54,138 bases of DNA from the IMG/VR virus record IMGVR_UViG_3300031539_000042, positions 1 through 54,138 of that record; one strand, written 5' to 3'. The translations under genes were made by a program, and so were the position numbers. Numbering within the stretch: position 1 is the stretch's first letter; every line of letters begins with the position of its first letter. Source of the stretch: a virus. The notes under the pieces are model-generated. The model did not search any database, had not been told where the DNA came from, and was given only the letters and a program-made list of their open reading frames with translations. Below are positions 38,525-47,338 of the stretch, in pieces.

Positions 38525-38848
38525 TTACTTCTTTTGCTTGCCCTTTTTACTAGGTCTGCCTCTTTTCTTTTGCAGTGGAGGTTCTACTGCATTTTTTTGG
38601 ACTTTTTTTTTGGTAACCAAACCTATATCCCGTTTAGGTTCAGTAAAAGTTTCTTTCTTGTCTTCAATTTCTGCCCGTTTGTTTTCTATTATAATTTCTT
38701 TTGGTTTAGCATCAACAGCATAACCCCTTTCAATCATTAATTTACAAAAATCATCTGATATATTTTCGTAAATATGCCCTTCTTTGAAACGAGTTATATT
38801 AATGCCATCAAAAGCGTAATCATAATTTTTATTAAACTTAATTTTCAT
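38525..38848 (-). CDS. Small head protein with AT-hook-like basic tail
   Basis: 107 residues. The N-part (MKIKFNKNYDYAFDGINITR) is a small folded domain found near HK97-type capsid genes. The C-terminus is basic and contains KKRGRPSKKGK, with the GRP core of an AT-hook. It might touch packaged A+T-rich DNA, which is inference. Confidence 0.55.
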   Translation of the reverse strand: MKIKFNKNYDYAFDGINITRFKEGHIYENISDDFCKLMIERGYAVDAKPKEIIIENKRAEIEDKKETFTEPKRDIGLVTKKKVQKNAVEPPLQKKRGRPSKKGKQKK

Positions 38849-38861
38849 TTAAGTATTCCTT

Positions 38862-39296
38862 TTAAGCACTATCGCCTACATCTTTTATTTCAGGGTCTTT
38901 TAATGCCATTGCAGATAAAAAACCACCCGAAGATGTACTCGCAGAAACTATGCTTAATCTGATATATCTTTTAGTACCAATGTAAGCTAGTTTATGTATT
39001 TCGTTATCATCAGTTGCAGCAAAAGCCGCATCAGCTTCCTGTCCGCTTGTTACCCCTTTTCTGTAAAGGTCAGTATCTGCAACAGCTGCTGCATCAGAAA
39101 GTGCTGGGTCATCGCCTTCCTCAACTAATGGCGTATAAGTTCCGTCTGTAAGAGTACCGCTATGTATAGCTAAAGTAGCTCCACCATCATAATTTGCAAG
39201 GTCTAAAATAGCTCCTACAGTTGTAGTATCAGAAGCTATTTCCTGCGGTGCTAATGCTTCAGCTGTAAATATATTGCTTGATATTTCTCTATTCAT
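38862..39296 (-). CDS. Capsid-associated structural protein
   Basis: 144 residues, Ala/Thr/Asp-rich, with ILDLANYDGGATLAIHSGTL and AYIGTKRYIRLSIVSASTSS, similar in look to proteins encoded just after HK97-type capsids. Likely a head decoration or minor head protein. Assigned by composition and position. Confidence 0.6.
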   Translation of the reverse strand: MNREISSNIFTAEALAPQEIASDTTTVGAILDLANYDGGATLAIHSGTLTDGTYTPLVEEGDDPALSDAAAVADTDLYRKGVTSGQEADAAFAATDDNEIHKLAYIGTKRYIRLSIVSASTSSGGFLSAMALKDPEIKDVGDSA

Positions 39297-39320
39297 TTAT
39301 ATTTCTCCTTTAAATTATTT

Positions 39321-40631
39321 TTATGCCTGTACTTTTAGAATTTTTATGCTTTCATAATTGGTTACATCTCCACCAACTCTTTTCGTAGTATAAAATTCTA
39401 TATAAGGCTTGGCAGAATAAGGGTCTCTTAAAACTCTTATTCCTAATCTATCAACAATTGTGTAGCCCATATTGAAATCGCCATATGCAACGGATAATGC
39501 ACTTCCTGCAATAGCTGGCATATCATCTGCAAAAATTACTGGTTTCCCTAACATTCTCATATCAGTACCATCTTTAAGCAAAGTGAAATCAATCAAGTAA
39601 TTACCTTGTCCGTCTTTTAATTTTTTTGCATTAGTCCAAGTTGAGCGTTTCATCATCCACACAGCTCTAGGTTGATATATTTCTTGTAAAGAACCTTGAG
39701 TATCAATATAATCATCAGCTCCCAAAGTTCCACTTGTAGCAGATGTAATTTGCTCTATTTTGCCTCTTTCGTAAGTTCCTTGAACTGCCCAAGCTGGATA
39801 ACTTAAAAATCCTTTAGGTTTACCTACTCCATTCCCACTTATGAAAGCAGTGTTTTCAGTTCTTATAAACTTATCCTCAACTTTTCTCATTAGCCAACCT
39901 TCAATATCAAAACCAGCATCATCAAGTATTTTTTGAGTGGCTCTAGGTTTGGCAAATTGTTCGTGATTAAATATTGTGAGTTTTCCTATTTCAGGTGTGT
40001 CTGTATTAGTTCTTGCCTGCTTTTCTCCAATCCAACCACCACTAGACGCTTCATTATCATCAATGATAAGTTCCACGCTATCGGTAGTTGTTGTTTCTAT
40101 ACTGGCAACTCTTCTTATAGGTGAAGTTTCAAAACTTCTTTCAACCATTTTAGAAAGTCTTTGTGGGCTTACTAAATATCCGCCTTCAGGATTTATAATA
40201 ACAGAAAGTTCCTTTTTTGCCATTGGAATTTCTTCATCACTTATGCTTTTAATATTTTTTCTTATCATATTTTCAAGCATATTATCTATATTTTCTTGTT
40301 TTGGTATAACACCTTTACGCATATATGTTCTAATATCTTTATCATATTCTTTAGACATATTTTTTAATTCTTCTTCAGAACCTACACCAAACCTATATTT
40401 AGCTTTTTCAAGTTCATCAACCTGTTTTTTTAAAGCATCTCTAGCTGCAGATTGTTTTTGAATTTTATCTTCTAATTCAGTAGACTTCTTTCCAATCTGT
40501 TCCAATTCTGCTTTAGTAACAGCATCGGTACTTTTTTCAAGTTTATCTATTCTTTCCTGCGTGGCTTTTACCATATCGCCAAGAGTAGATAAATTTTTAT
40601 CTATATCTTTTTGTATTGTTTGCAATTCCAT
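39321..40631 (-). CDS. Major capsid protein, HK97 fold
   Basis: 436 residues. The first about 95 form a coiled-coil delta-like scaffold domain (MELQTIQKDIDKNLSTLGDM and the following Lys/Glu helices). The HK97 core follows, with FGKVI-type features: LSVIINPEGGYLVSPQRLSK (about 145-164), SSGGWIGEKQARTNTDTPEI, and C-terminal MGYTIVDRLGIRVLRDPYS. The prohead protease next door should remove the N-terminal domain during maturation. Confidence 0.92.
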   Translation of the reverse strand: MELQTIQKDIDKNLSTLGDMVKATQERIDKLEKSTDAVTKAELEQIGKKSTELEDKIQKQSAARDALKKQVDELEKAKYRFGVGSEEELKNMSKEYDKDIRTYMRKGVIPKQENIDNMLENMIRKNIKSISDEEIPMAKKELSVIINPEGGYLVSPQRLSKMVERSFETSPIRRVASIETTTTDSVELIIDDNEASSGGWIGEKQARTNTDTPEIGKLTIFNHEQFAKPRATQKILDDAGFDIEGWLMRKVEDKFIRTENTAFISGNGVGKPKGFLSYPAWAVQGTYERGKIEQITSATSGTLGADDYIDTQGSLQEIYQPRAVWMMKRSTWTNAKKLKDGQGNYLIDFTLLKDGTDMRMLGKPVIFADDMPAIAGSALSVAYGDFNMGYTIVDRLGIRVLRDPYSAKPYIEFYTTKRVGGDVTNYESIKILKVQA

Positions 40632-40643
40632 AATTTTAATCTC

Positions 40644-41411
40644 CTATTTTATTTTTCTTAAACTTTCATTTATCTTTAAGCCAAAAATAACTTCATTTAA
40701 TTTATTATTAATAGCTTTAAGGTCTATTTTACCAGCATCACGCTGGGTATTTTCTTTACAATCACTGTTAGAAAATTGTTTTACTTTTGATATTACTATC
40801 AAAGCCTCTTTATTACTAATTCCTTTCGTTTTTAAATAAGTCTCTAACTCACTTAAAGACTTAATAGTTTCAATTTCTTTTATTTCTACTTCAGATTTTT
40901 TAACTTCCTTTTTTTCGTTTAATTCCTTGTACGCCTTTTCAAAAGCAACTGCTAAACTATTAGGGTCGGCAGGTACAGGAACTAAACTAATTTCATAAAT
41001 TTTTGCTAGTGTTAAATGCTTTGGATTGTCTTCATCTTCATATAGAAATTTACCTGCAATAGATAACGCTTTAGCGTGTCCCTCGCCATAAACAGTTCTA
41101 GCGTGTTTTATAAGTGGTAAATCACTTTGGCTAAATTCACTTTCAAAATATAAACCTTTGTCGTCTTCTTCCAATTTAGTAAAACTACCTGCAATATTTT
41201 CAACTTTATTTTCGTGATTTATTAACATAACAGGATTTTTCTTAAACTGCGTTAATTCGTAAATAAAATCTCTGTTAAAAACAGTAGGAATATCCCCATA
41301 TCTATCAGCCGTGCCTTTAGTGTTTGCGTAACCACGAAGGAATAATTTACCGTTTTCTTTTTTTAATTTTAAATCACTTATTGTAGAAATCTTTACATCC
41401 AATGTTTCCAT
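40644..41411 (-). CDS. HK97-family prohead protease (caudovirus protease)
   Basis: 255 residues. LFLRGYANTKGTADRYGDIP (24-43), MLINHENKVENIAGSFTKLE with His about 67, and the SIAGKF and LAKIYEISLVPVPADPNSLA blocks (about 118-153) define the prohead protease family with His and Ser catalytic residues. The C-part is a charged coil. Releases scaffold peptides before DNA packaging. Confidence 0.9.
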   Translation of the reverse strand: METLDVKISTISDLKLKKENGKLFLRGYANTKGTADRYGDIPTVFNRDFIYELTQFKKNPVMLINHENKVENIAGSFTKLEEDDKGLYFESEFSQSDLPLIKHARTVYGEGHAKALSIAGKFLYEDEDNPKHLTLAKIYEISLVPVPADPNSLAVAFEKAYKELNEKKEVKKSEVEIKEIETIKSLSELETYLKTKGISNKEALIVISKVKQFSNSDCKENTQRDAGKIDLKAINNKLNEVIFGLKINESLRKIK

Positions 41412-41442
41412 ATTATTTATCTCCTAAATTTATTTTCATAAT

Positions 41443-42270
41443 TTATTTCCTTAATCCATAAGTAACAGAACATCTGCAATTTATTGTATTACCCACACTT
41501 CCCCTACTATCACTTGGATATCGTAATGGCTCACCACCAACGAAAAAAGGTTGATTGGTATCTACAGTCTGTCCGTCTGCCCTTGCGTGTGAAGTTCTTG
41601 TTTTGCTATCTAAAACAGTATGCCAAGTTTTTTGCATTAATCCAGCCACCGCAGTTCCTGCCACAACTAATCCACTTACAGAAACCATACTAGCCTCTGT
41701 TTGTTTAGATGTTTCACTAACATTATTTACTTCGGTCATTGCTATAGTATCAGCTCTAGTAGGTATTTGTTTTTTATAATCCAGTTTAACTTTAGTGGCA
41801 ACTTCTGAATTACTTAATTGTTCGCCCTCAATAGATGCATTCACTATAGTTTTTCTTGTAATATCTGTTATTTCATTTTGCGTTGTGCGGTTAATAAATT
41901 GTGCCTGTTCTGTAGAATGTTGATTAATATAATTTGCCATAGCCACACTAACTGCATTTTCTAAATTCTTAACTTCTTCTGTTTTATCTAAATTACCTGT
42001 AATATTATTTTTAAATTGTTTACTGGTTTTACGATAATGATTTTTCAAAATACCTGTTAAGTCATCTTGATAAGGTTGCATACTAGGTACTTGTCCTGTT
42101 ACACCATAAAACACTTCATAATCAGTTATAATAGTATTTAAAAGTCTTCTTATGTCTTTTGCAAAGGCAGGTTCAAGTTTAAGTTTTTTAGCTAAATCAA
42201 TAGCAACCTGTCTATTAGCATCGGCATTTGAGGTAACTAAATCTTTTTTATCTTTGCAAATTTCACACAT
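41443..42270 (-). CDS. Phage head morphogenesis protein (SPP1 gp7 / Mu F-like)
   Basis: 275 residues. The C-part has KTWHTVLDSKTRTSHARADG, QTVDTNQPF, GEPLRYPSDSRG and NTINCRCSV, the MuF-type motif set. The N-part is helical with CEICKDKK at the start, a single Cys pair. Probably one of the few copies inside the head near the portal. Its ATG follows a structured RNA element (42287-42386). Confidence 0.88.
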   Translation of the reverse strand: MCEICKDKKDLVTSNADANRQVAIDLAKKLKLEPAFAKDIRRLLNTIITDYEVFYGVTGQVPSMQPYQDDLTGILKNHYRKTSKQFKNNITGNLDKTEEVKNLENAVSVAMANYINQHSTEQAQFINRTTQNEITDITRKTIVNASIEGEQLSNSEVATKVKLDYKKQIPTRADTIAMTEVNNVSETSKQTEASMVSVSGLVVAGTAVAGLMQKTWHTVLDSKTRTSHARADGQTVDTNQPFFVGGEPLRYPSDSRGSVGNTINCRCSVTYGLRK

Positions 42271-42286
42271 AATTTTTATTTTTTTT

Positions 42287-42386
42287 CACACAAAAAAGGG
42301 GTATATGGATTTTAACCATACACCCCTAAAAGTGTGCAAACTAGTCAGTGTTTAGGCACTGTAAAGCGGTAATGAACCGCACCTAG
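42287..42386 (-). ncRNA. Structured RNA element E1
   Basis: On the minus strand, 5' to 3': an outer CTAG/CTAG pair (42386-42383, 42344-42341) encloses hairpins GCGGT/ACCGC (42366-42380) and CAGTG/CACTG (42346-42361). Then comes a long hairpin with CACAC/GTGTG (42336-42332, 42291-42287) around a T-rich internal loop and a 12-bp stem AGGGGTGTATGG/CCATATACCCCT with one G-U wobble. On the plus strand that pair would be an A-C mismatch. The six T's after the inner stem also make it terminator-like. The same layout occurs at 47121-47250. Confidence 0.55.
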
Positions 42387-42392
42387 AAATTG

Positions 42393-42707
42393 TTACTTAC
42401 TTATATTTTTTCTAACCTCTGTCTGTTTTATTTCTATAGGCTTATAAATTTCTATAGTTTTTCCATTATTATTCATAACAAATAATTGATATTTTGTAAT
42501 TATACATCGCAAGTCATTATTTTTATCCTTGTAACTAATATATCTATAATTCCAATTATCATTTCCACCTGTAATTAAATGATATTGTGGGGGAGAATAT
42601 TTATCTAATATCTCTTTAGGTGTTTCAAATCCACCTTCCACAATAACTTCTTCTGCACCGTCAATGTACTTACTCCCTTTATTTAGGAAGTCTATTTTTA
42701 TTATCAT
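42393..42707 (-). CDS. Hypothetical 104-residue protein between portal and MuF genes
   Basis: Begins MIIKIDFLNKGSKYIDGAEE; beta-rich, with DRYISYK-like strand patterns and LRCIITKYQLFVMNNNGKTI. Its ATG overlaps the stop of the 48-residue gene by 4 bp. Family unknown. Confidence 0.55.
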   Translation of the reverse strand: MIIKIDFLNKGSKYIDGAEEVIVEGGFETPKEILDKYSPPQYHLITGGNDNWNYRYISYKDKNNDLRCIITKYQLFVMNNNGKTIEIYKPIEIKQTEVRKNISK

Positions 42708-42850
42708 TCTTCTACTCCTTCTTCTGTTTTATTTTTGCATATCTGCAAATCTGTTATATCAATTTCTTTTCTACATAACTTACAAAATTTAATTACTTTA
42801 GGGCTAAAAGTAAATTGGTCTATTCCCCAATCGTGTTCGCATTCTGCCAT
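42704..42850 (-). CDS. Small zinc-ribbon-like protein (48 residues)
   Basis: The ATG at 42850 overlaps the portal stop by one base (TAATG), and its TGA overlaps the next ATG by 4 bp. It begins MAECEHDWGIDQFTF and has CKLC, matching the common phage C-x-H-x-W...C-x-x-C zinc pattern. Function unknown. Confidence 0.6.
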   Translation of the reverse strand: MAECEHDWGIDQFTFSPKVIKFCKLCRKEIDITDLQICKNKTEEGVEE

Positions 42851-44280
42851 TACTCTAACCCCTCCTCATCTGCAATCTCTATTATCTCTACATCGGTAAA
42901 CTTTCTATTGCCTTTCTCATCTACCTGCTTTTGCATTAAATCAATAAACTTATTTCGGGTAGTTAATTCTTTTACAGGTTTAGGTTTAGTTAAAGCATTT
43001 GTTTTGTTTATATCCGTTGCCACAGGGACTAAATTCATAGGCTTATAAATAGCATCAGCACCATCTGTTAACTGTTCCATACCCTCTTCCGTTCTTAATT
43101 CATTATCAGTGAAATAACCCGATTTTTGCTTTCTTGCCAATTCCTTATTTCTACGAACTGCTAAATCATCAATGTCATTCTCATCATAAGTAATTATTTT
43201 ATTTTCAAGTTTAAATCGTGATACCAAAAAACTGGTTAATTCTTGAAACATAGTCTTTGCTAATGGCAATATAGCATTATCCCATAGCTTTACCTGTGCC
43301 TCTTCAAAATTATTAAATGTGGATGCCTCTGTGCTTACCAAAGGCAAAGGTATTTTTAGATTATTATAAATCTGCTTTTCTTTATCATTAATTAAATTTC
43401 TAAAATCCATATCTCTCATAGATTTACCTAGTTCGGTAAATTCGTGTTTTTTACCAAAGATAGCAACCTTGTTTGAGTTTTCAGTTCCCTTATGTTTAGA
43501 ATTGAAATCACTTTGCACCTTTTGCATTTGGTCTGCGGATAATTCATCTATTGAAAGTAACCCACCTAAAAAAGCACCATTTTTTAAACTATTAAAATTA
43601 TGTTTATCTCCTTCTTGTATTTGTAAAGCAGGAGATTTATCTGCATTAAATAATGACATACCTTTTAAATTATCACTACTTCTAAACGGATTAAAAGTTT
43701 TTATATGCCAAATTTCCCTACCATCACCACTAAAAAATCTAAATTCTTTTGGAGAGCGTTTAAATATTTCTTTGTGTCCGTAGGATTGTATTGTATACTC
43801 AGATGCAAGCCCGTCTAATTTACTACCTTTTACTTCAACATATTGGCTAGGGATAACATTTAATTCTTTTGGAGGTTGTGTAATATTACCAATACCAACT
43901 ATATATAAATTTCCAGTGGGTATATAATAACTACCCATTTGTTTAAAAAACTCATCTTTTAATGTATCTTTATTAGGTTCTGCTAATAAATCAAATAATG
44001 CTTGCTCGTTTTCTTTTATACCTTCCGAACCATTTTTTATAAATTTCTCTTCTTTCTTATCCCATAAGACAGGTTCTAAAGTTTTAAATTTATCTGTAAT
44101 TAAATTAACCGCCGTATTAATAGCAGTAACCCTAGCGTAAAGAGTTAATGCCTCTTCATCTGTTAAATCCTTACCAAAAGTATCGCCATTACCGCCATAG
44201 GTAATTCTTAAAATATCTTCTATACTATAACTCTTTTTTCCAATTAATGTATTAAATGCTCTTTTAAATTGTAGTTTCAT
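42850..44280 (-). CDS. Portal protein
   Basis: 476 residues. Features of HK97-like portals: LYARVTAINTAVNLITDKFK (about 48-67), NLYIVGIGN, VIPSQYVEVKG, and a C-part PLVSTEASTFNNFEEAQVKL with DNELRTEEGMEQLTDGADAI. Forms the dodecameric ring through which the terminase packages DNA. Lies directly after a small Cys protein and the large terminase. Confidence 0.9.
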   Translation of the reverse strand: MKLQFKRAFNTLIGKKSYSIEDILRITYGGNGDTFGKDLTDEEALTLYARVTAINTAVNLITDKFKTLEPVLWDKKEEKFIKNGSEGIKENEQALFDLLAEPNKDTLKDEFFKQMGSYYIPTGNLYIVGIGNITQPPKELNVIPSQYVEVKGSKLDGLASEYTIQSYGHKEIFKRSPKEFRFFSGDGREIWHIKTFNPFRSSDNLKGMSLFNADKSPALQIQEGDKHNFNSLKNGAFLGGLLSIDELSADQMQKVQSDFNSKHKGTENSNKVAIFGKKHEFTELGKSMRDMDFRNLINDKEKQIYNNLKIPLPLVSTEASTFNNFEEAQVKLWDNAILPLAKTMFQELTSFLVSRFKLENKIITYDENDIDDLAVRRNKELARKQKSGYFTDNELRTEEGMEQLTDGADAIYKPMNLVPVATDINKTNALTKPKPVKELTTRNKFIDLMQKQVDEKGNRKFTDVEIIEIADEEGLE

Positions 44281-44469
44281 TTATCTAAATCCATCCGTAA
44301 AAATTACACTTGAAGTCAACCCATTTTTAATTAAATAACTTTCATAACAATCAGGACAAAGCTTTTTTCCTTGCACTATATAGTAAGGATTTCCATACGC
44401 TATAAGAGCAGTACAATTACCATTTTCACAATCCCCGTCCCTTTTTTCTAATTTATCTCCGTATTCCAT
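44281..44469 (-). CDS. Small Cys-rich (zinc-binding) protein
   Basis: 62 residues between the large terminase and portal. Cys residues in DCENGNC (about 13-19) and CPDC (about 38-41) suggest one zinc site (the pattern resembles a small LIM-like or ribbon domain). Stop abuts the portal start (44280/44281). Function unknown. Confidence 0.6.
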   Translation of the reverse strand: MEYGDKLEKRDGDCENGNCTALIAYGNPYYIVQGKKLCPDCYESYLIKNGLTSSVIFTDGFR

Positions 44470-44478
44470 AATTAAATC

Positions 44479-45906
44479 CTAATTAGCAAATCCGTATACA
44501 AAAGGTTTTTCTCTTGTTAAATATATTAGTCCTTGAGTAGTACTATCAACAATGTCATCGTGTTTAGCGTTTGGAAAATTATTAAACTCTTTTAAAAAAT
44601 CTACTAGCCACTCTGCGTTTTCAGGTAAAAATACCCTACCACTTTCAATTGTACTGCTACATATCCGAACCCGTGCCTGTTTATCTTTATCAGTTTTAAA
44701 GTTAATTATTGGCAAATTAGTACCTCTTTGTAAATCTTGTATTATCTGCTGTCCGCTTGATTTATCTTCAATCAAAATAGTATCTGCTTTATGTTTATTG
44801 TTACAAGCTTGCACCATTCTTTTCAATTCAGGATATTCCCATTTACCCCTTACGCAATCAATCAAATAATATCCTGTGTCAGTCTCCCCAAATAGTATTC
44901 CAACACTATAATCATTTTGAGTTCCAGTTTTTACCGCTGTGTCCCAACTCCATATTTTTCTTTTAGTGTTTGGCAAATTAGTATAATATTTCCACCATTC
45001 TTGCTTTATTATGCCACCACCTTCTGGACTTGGAGATTGTAACATTTGCCCGCTGTATCCATATGAACCTAGATTTGATTTATATTCTTGTAAACTTGAT
45101 AATGGAAATCTTTTAGGAAAAAATAAACCATTCTCATATTTACCTACCAAATATTTAGGCGATATCATTTCAGTATTTTCAACAGGAATACAAATATGCT
45201 TATAATAGCTTGCTCTTTTGCCTAATAGATGTCCTGTTAAATCGTTCTCGTGCAATCTCTGCATAATTACAACTCTTAATCCTATATTTTGATTATTTAA
45301 TCTACTAAATAAAGTCTTGTCATACCACTCTAAACAATTGAGCCTCTCTGCTTCACTATCTGCCATTTGTGGATTTAAAGCATCATCTACACAAATTACA
45401 TCCGCTCCCATTCCTGTTATACCACTACCAACACCAACTGCTTTACGCATTCCACCTTTATCATTTTCAAACCAACTCTTTGTGTTTTGGTCTGTGGTTA
45501 ATTTAAAAATATTACCAAAATGCTCCTGATACCAGTTACTTTCAATTAACCGCCTAGTTGACATACTCAATGAATTAGCAAGTTCCTGTGCAAAACTAGC
45601 TGCAATAAACTTTAAATGTGGATACTTTATCCAAGCCCAAGCATTTAAAAAAATAGTAGTTATACTTGATTTAAGACTTCTCGGAGGTATATTAATTATG
45701 ATGTCTTTATCTTTTGGCTTCTTGTTAGCTATCCGTTCTACTTCTGCTTGCAACTTATCGCATAGATACTTTATATGCCAATTTTGTATTAACTCCGTAG
45801 TGGGTTCTAATACTTCCCACGCTATATTAAAGAACTCGTAATAACTATCTTTACAAATACTTCTAATTAAATCCTGCTTACTAAAATTAATGTCATTTAT
45901 TTTCAT
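44479..45906 (-). CDS. terL: Terminase large subunit
   Basis: 475 residues. ATPase with Walker A-like PPRSLKSS (74-81) and Walker B VICVDD (170-175). The RNase H-like nuclease has Asp322 (WSWDTA), Glu380/Asp381 (LIEDKSSG) and Asp450/Asp451/Asp454 (HDDIVDS). It cuts concatemeric DNA and pumps it through the portal. It overlaps the small terminase gene by 14 bp. Confidence 0.93.
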   Translation of the reverse strand: MKINDINFSKQDLIRSICKDSYYEFFNIAWEVLEPTTELIQNWHIKYLCDKLQAEVERIANKKPKDKDIIINIPPRSLKSSITTIFLNAWAWIKYPHLKFIAASFAQELANSLSMSTRRLIESNWYQEHFGNIFKLTTDQNTKSWFENDKGGMRKAVGVGSGITGMGADVICVDDALNPQMADSEAERLNCLEWYDKTLFSRLNNQNIGLRVVIMQRLHENDLTGHLLGKRASYYKHICIPVENTEMISPKYLVGKYENGLFFPKRFPLSSLQEYKSNLGSYGYSGQMLQSPSPEGGGIIKQEWWKYYTNLPNTKRKIWSWDTAVKTGTQNDYSVGILFGETDTGYYLIDCVRGKWEYPELKRMVQACNNKHKADTILIEDKSSGQQIIQDLQRGTNLPIINFKTDKDKQARVRICSSTIESGRVFLPENAEWLVDFLKEFNNFPNAKHDDIVDSTTQGLIYLTREKPFVYGFAN

Positions 45907-46291
45907 TACTTCTTTTCATAATTTCTAATATTTCTTTTTTGTCTTTTAAAGGTAAATTATCAAGGTCTGTTTTGTTTTCAATAGAACCTTTCACTTCCGT
46001 TTCCGTCTTTAAACTAAATTCGTCTTTTTTCTTTCTTTCCAAATATTTCAAAGCCATTTCAGCATTATCATTTTTTATTGCTTTTAGAACCGTCTGTCTA
46101 GCCAATAATATGGGCTTATCTTTTAACTGCTTAACACGCTCTTTTAGTTTAGGGTCTCTATTAAACCAATTATAAATGGTCTTTGTTTCTATATCACAAT
46201 ATAAAGCTATCTCTGCATTAGTACAACCATATGCAGCTGCCTCGTCTATTTTAAGTCTCATTGCTTTTGTTAATTTATCTGATGTTGACAT
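45893..46291 (-). CDS. terS: Terminase small subunit-like protein
   Basis: 132 residues. An N-terminal helix-turn-helix (AAAYGCTNAEIALYCDIETK, about 18-37, then TIYNWFNRD) is followed by a long helix and a charged C-terminal region, as in small terminases that bind the packaging site. Located directly before terL. Confidence 0.8.
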   Translation of the reverse strand: MSTSDKLTKAMRLKIDEAAAYGCTNAEIALYCDIETKTIYNWFNRDPKLKERVKQLKDKPILLARQTVLKAIKNDNAEMALKYLERKKKDEFSLKTETEVKGSIENKTDLDNLPLKDKKEILEIMKRSNENK

Positions 46292-46351
46292 TTTAATGTA
46301 AACTACCTTTTTTTAAATTGTTAAAACATTACATATTATTTTTTATTTTTA

Positions 46352-46501
46352 TCACTCATACCATTTATCAATATTATCAAAAGTTTTCATAACTTCTGTA
46401 TCATCTATATATTCAAGTAAAAGTTTATCAGCTTGTATATGCGCTTCTGGTTTAAGCCCTTTAACATTTTTAAGTTTTTCTATTAATTCTTGTTTAGTCA
46501 T
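46352..46501 (-). CDS. Hypothetical 49-residue protein
   Basis: Begins MTKQELIEKLKNVKGLKPEA, helical and acidic at the end (DKWYE). Between a small gene and the terminase. The 60 bp before terS (46292-46351) contain only A+T-rich DNA with no clear promoter. Family unknown. Confidence 0.5.
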   Translation of the reverse strand: MTKQELIEKLKNVKGLKPEAHIQADKLLLEYIDDTEVMKTFDNIDKWYE

Positions 46502-46503
46502 AA

Positions 46504-46647
46504 TCACTCACTAAAATTCTCAATTACTTCTTTATCCTGCAATACAATACCCTTTACTTTCATAGCAAATTTAATAGCCTCATCTTCGTTGTAAAACTCC
46601 GCAGTGGTATACTTACCGTCATTATTATATGTTACTTCAAAATTCAT
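46504..46647 (-). CDS. Hypothetical 47-residue protein
   Basis: Begins MNFEVTYNNDGKYTTAEFYN, a beta-beta-alpha pattern of the kind seen in small phage proteins (strands, then NEDEAIKFAMKVKG helix). Separated from the next gene by 2 bp. Family unknown. Confidence 0.5.
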   Translation of the reverse strand: MNFEVTYNNDGKYTTAEFYNEDEAIKFAMKVKGIVLQDKEVIENFSE

Positions 46648-46659
46648 CACTTAAATTCC

Positions 46660-46959
46660 TTATGGTTTTTTCTTAATATTGATTTTTTTATAATCCAAAT
46701 ATCCGTTATTAAAAATATAATTAAATAAATCTATTGGCTCGTGAGTGGAAAGTATTTTGTTTAATTTTTCTCCGCCTTTTAAAAATATGTTATATTCATA
46801 CAAATAAACCCACTCATCTTTAAATACAGTCATAGTTCTTTCGCCAACATTATTTATACAAGAAATTTCGGATAATATTATTTCTACATTATCCCCAAAT
46901 CTAACTGTATTATTGTCTGTTTTTTTAGCAAAAAATCTTTTATAACAATCGCTATTCAT
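46660..46959 (-). CDS. Hypothetical 99-residue protein
   Basis: Begins MNSDCYKRFFAKKTDNNTVR, beta-rich first half and a helical FNYIFNNGYLDYKKINI end. Overlaps the next upstream gene by one base. Family unknown. Confidence 0.5.
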   Translation of the reverse strand: MNSDCYKRFFAKKTDNNTVRFGDNVEIILSEISCINNVGERTMTVFKDEWVYLYEYNIFLKGGEKLNKILSTHEPIDLFNYIFNNGYLDYKKINIKKKP

Positions 46960-47105
46960 TACTTAAGCTCCTTAATCTTTTTTCTATTAAATAAAATTAT
47001 GCTGGGTTTATTTTTATAAGCAAAAGTATAAGCACTTGTTTTATTATTAAAATAAGTGTAATTTTTAAAATTATCTACCAAATGAATTACTTCGTATTTA
47101 TTCAT
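46959..47105 (-). CDS. Hypothetical 48-residue protein downstream of RNA element E2
   Basis: The start at 47105 (MNKYEVIHLVDNFKNYTYFN) is preferred because the upstream part of the longer frame lies in the structured element. Beta-rich with a basic end. Family unknown. Confidence 0.5.
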   Translation of the reverse strand: MNKYEVIHLVDNFKNYTYFNNKTSAYTFAYKNKPSIILFNRKKIKELK

Positions 47106-47120
47106 TTTTTTAATCCTATA

Positions 47121-47250
47121 TACGCAAAAAGGGGCGTTTATACTAACATAAATATATATGCTAATACAAACACCCCTAGAAAGTGCGTATTTTAACAGGT
47201 TCGGTAGGATTTCCAAATGCCGAATAAAGAGCTTGCAAGGCTCAACTGTT
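47121..47250 (-). ncRNA. Structured RNA element E2
   Basis: On the minus strand, outer AACAG/CTGTT (47194-47198 with 47246-47250) encloses hairpins GAGC/GCTC (47229-47243) and TTCGG/CCGAA (47200-47224). A long hairpin follows, with TACGCA/TGCGTA (47121-47126, 47184-47189) around a 21-bp stem (47130-47150 with 47157-47177). The four non-Watson-Crick positions in that stem are all G-U on the minus-strand RNA. Same layout as E1 with different sequence. The T's after the inner stem also allow terminator activity. Confidence 0.55.
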
Positions 47251-47338
47251 ACTTTTAATTGATGTGTGTCAAAGTGTTAACCATTTATAAATAGCTATAG
47301 ATACAAAATAGCACCACAACGCTAACCACACAAATTGT

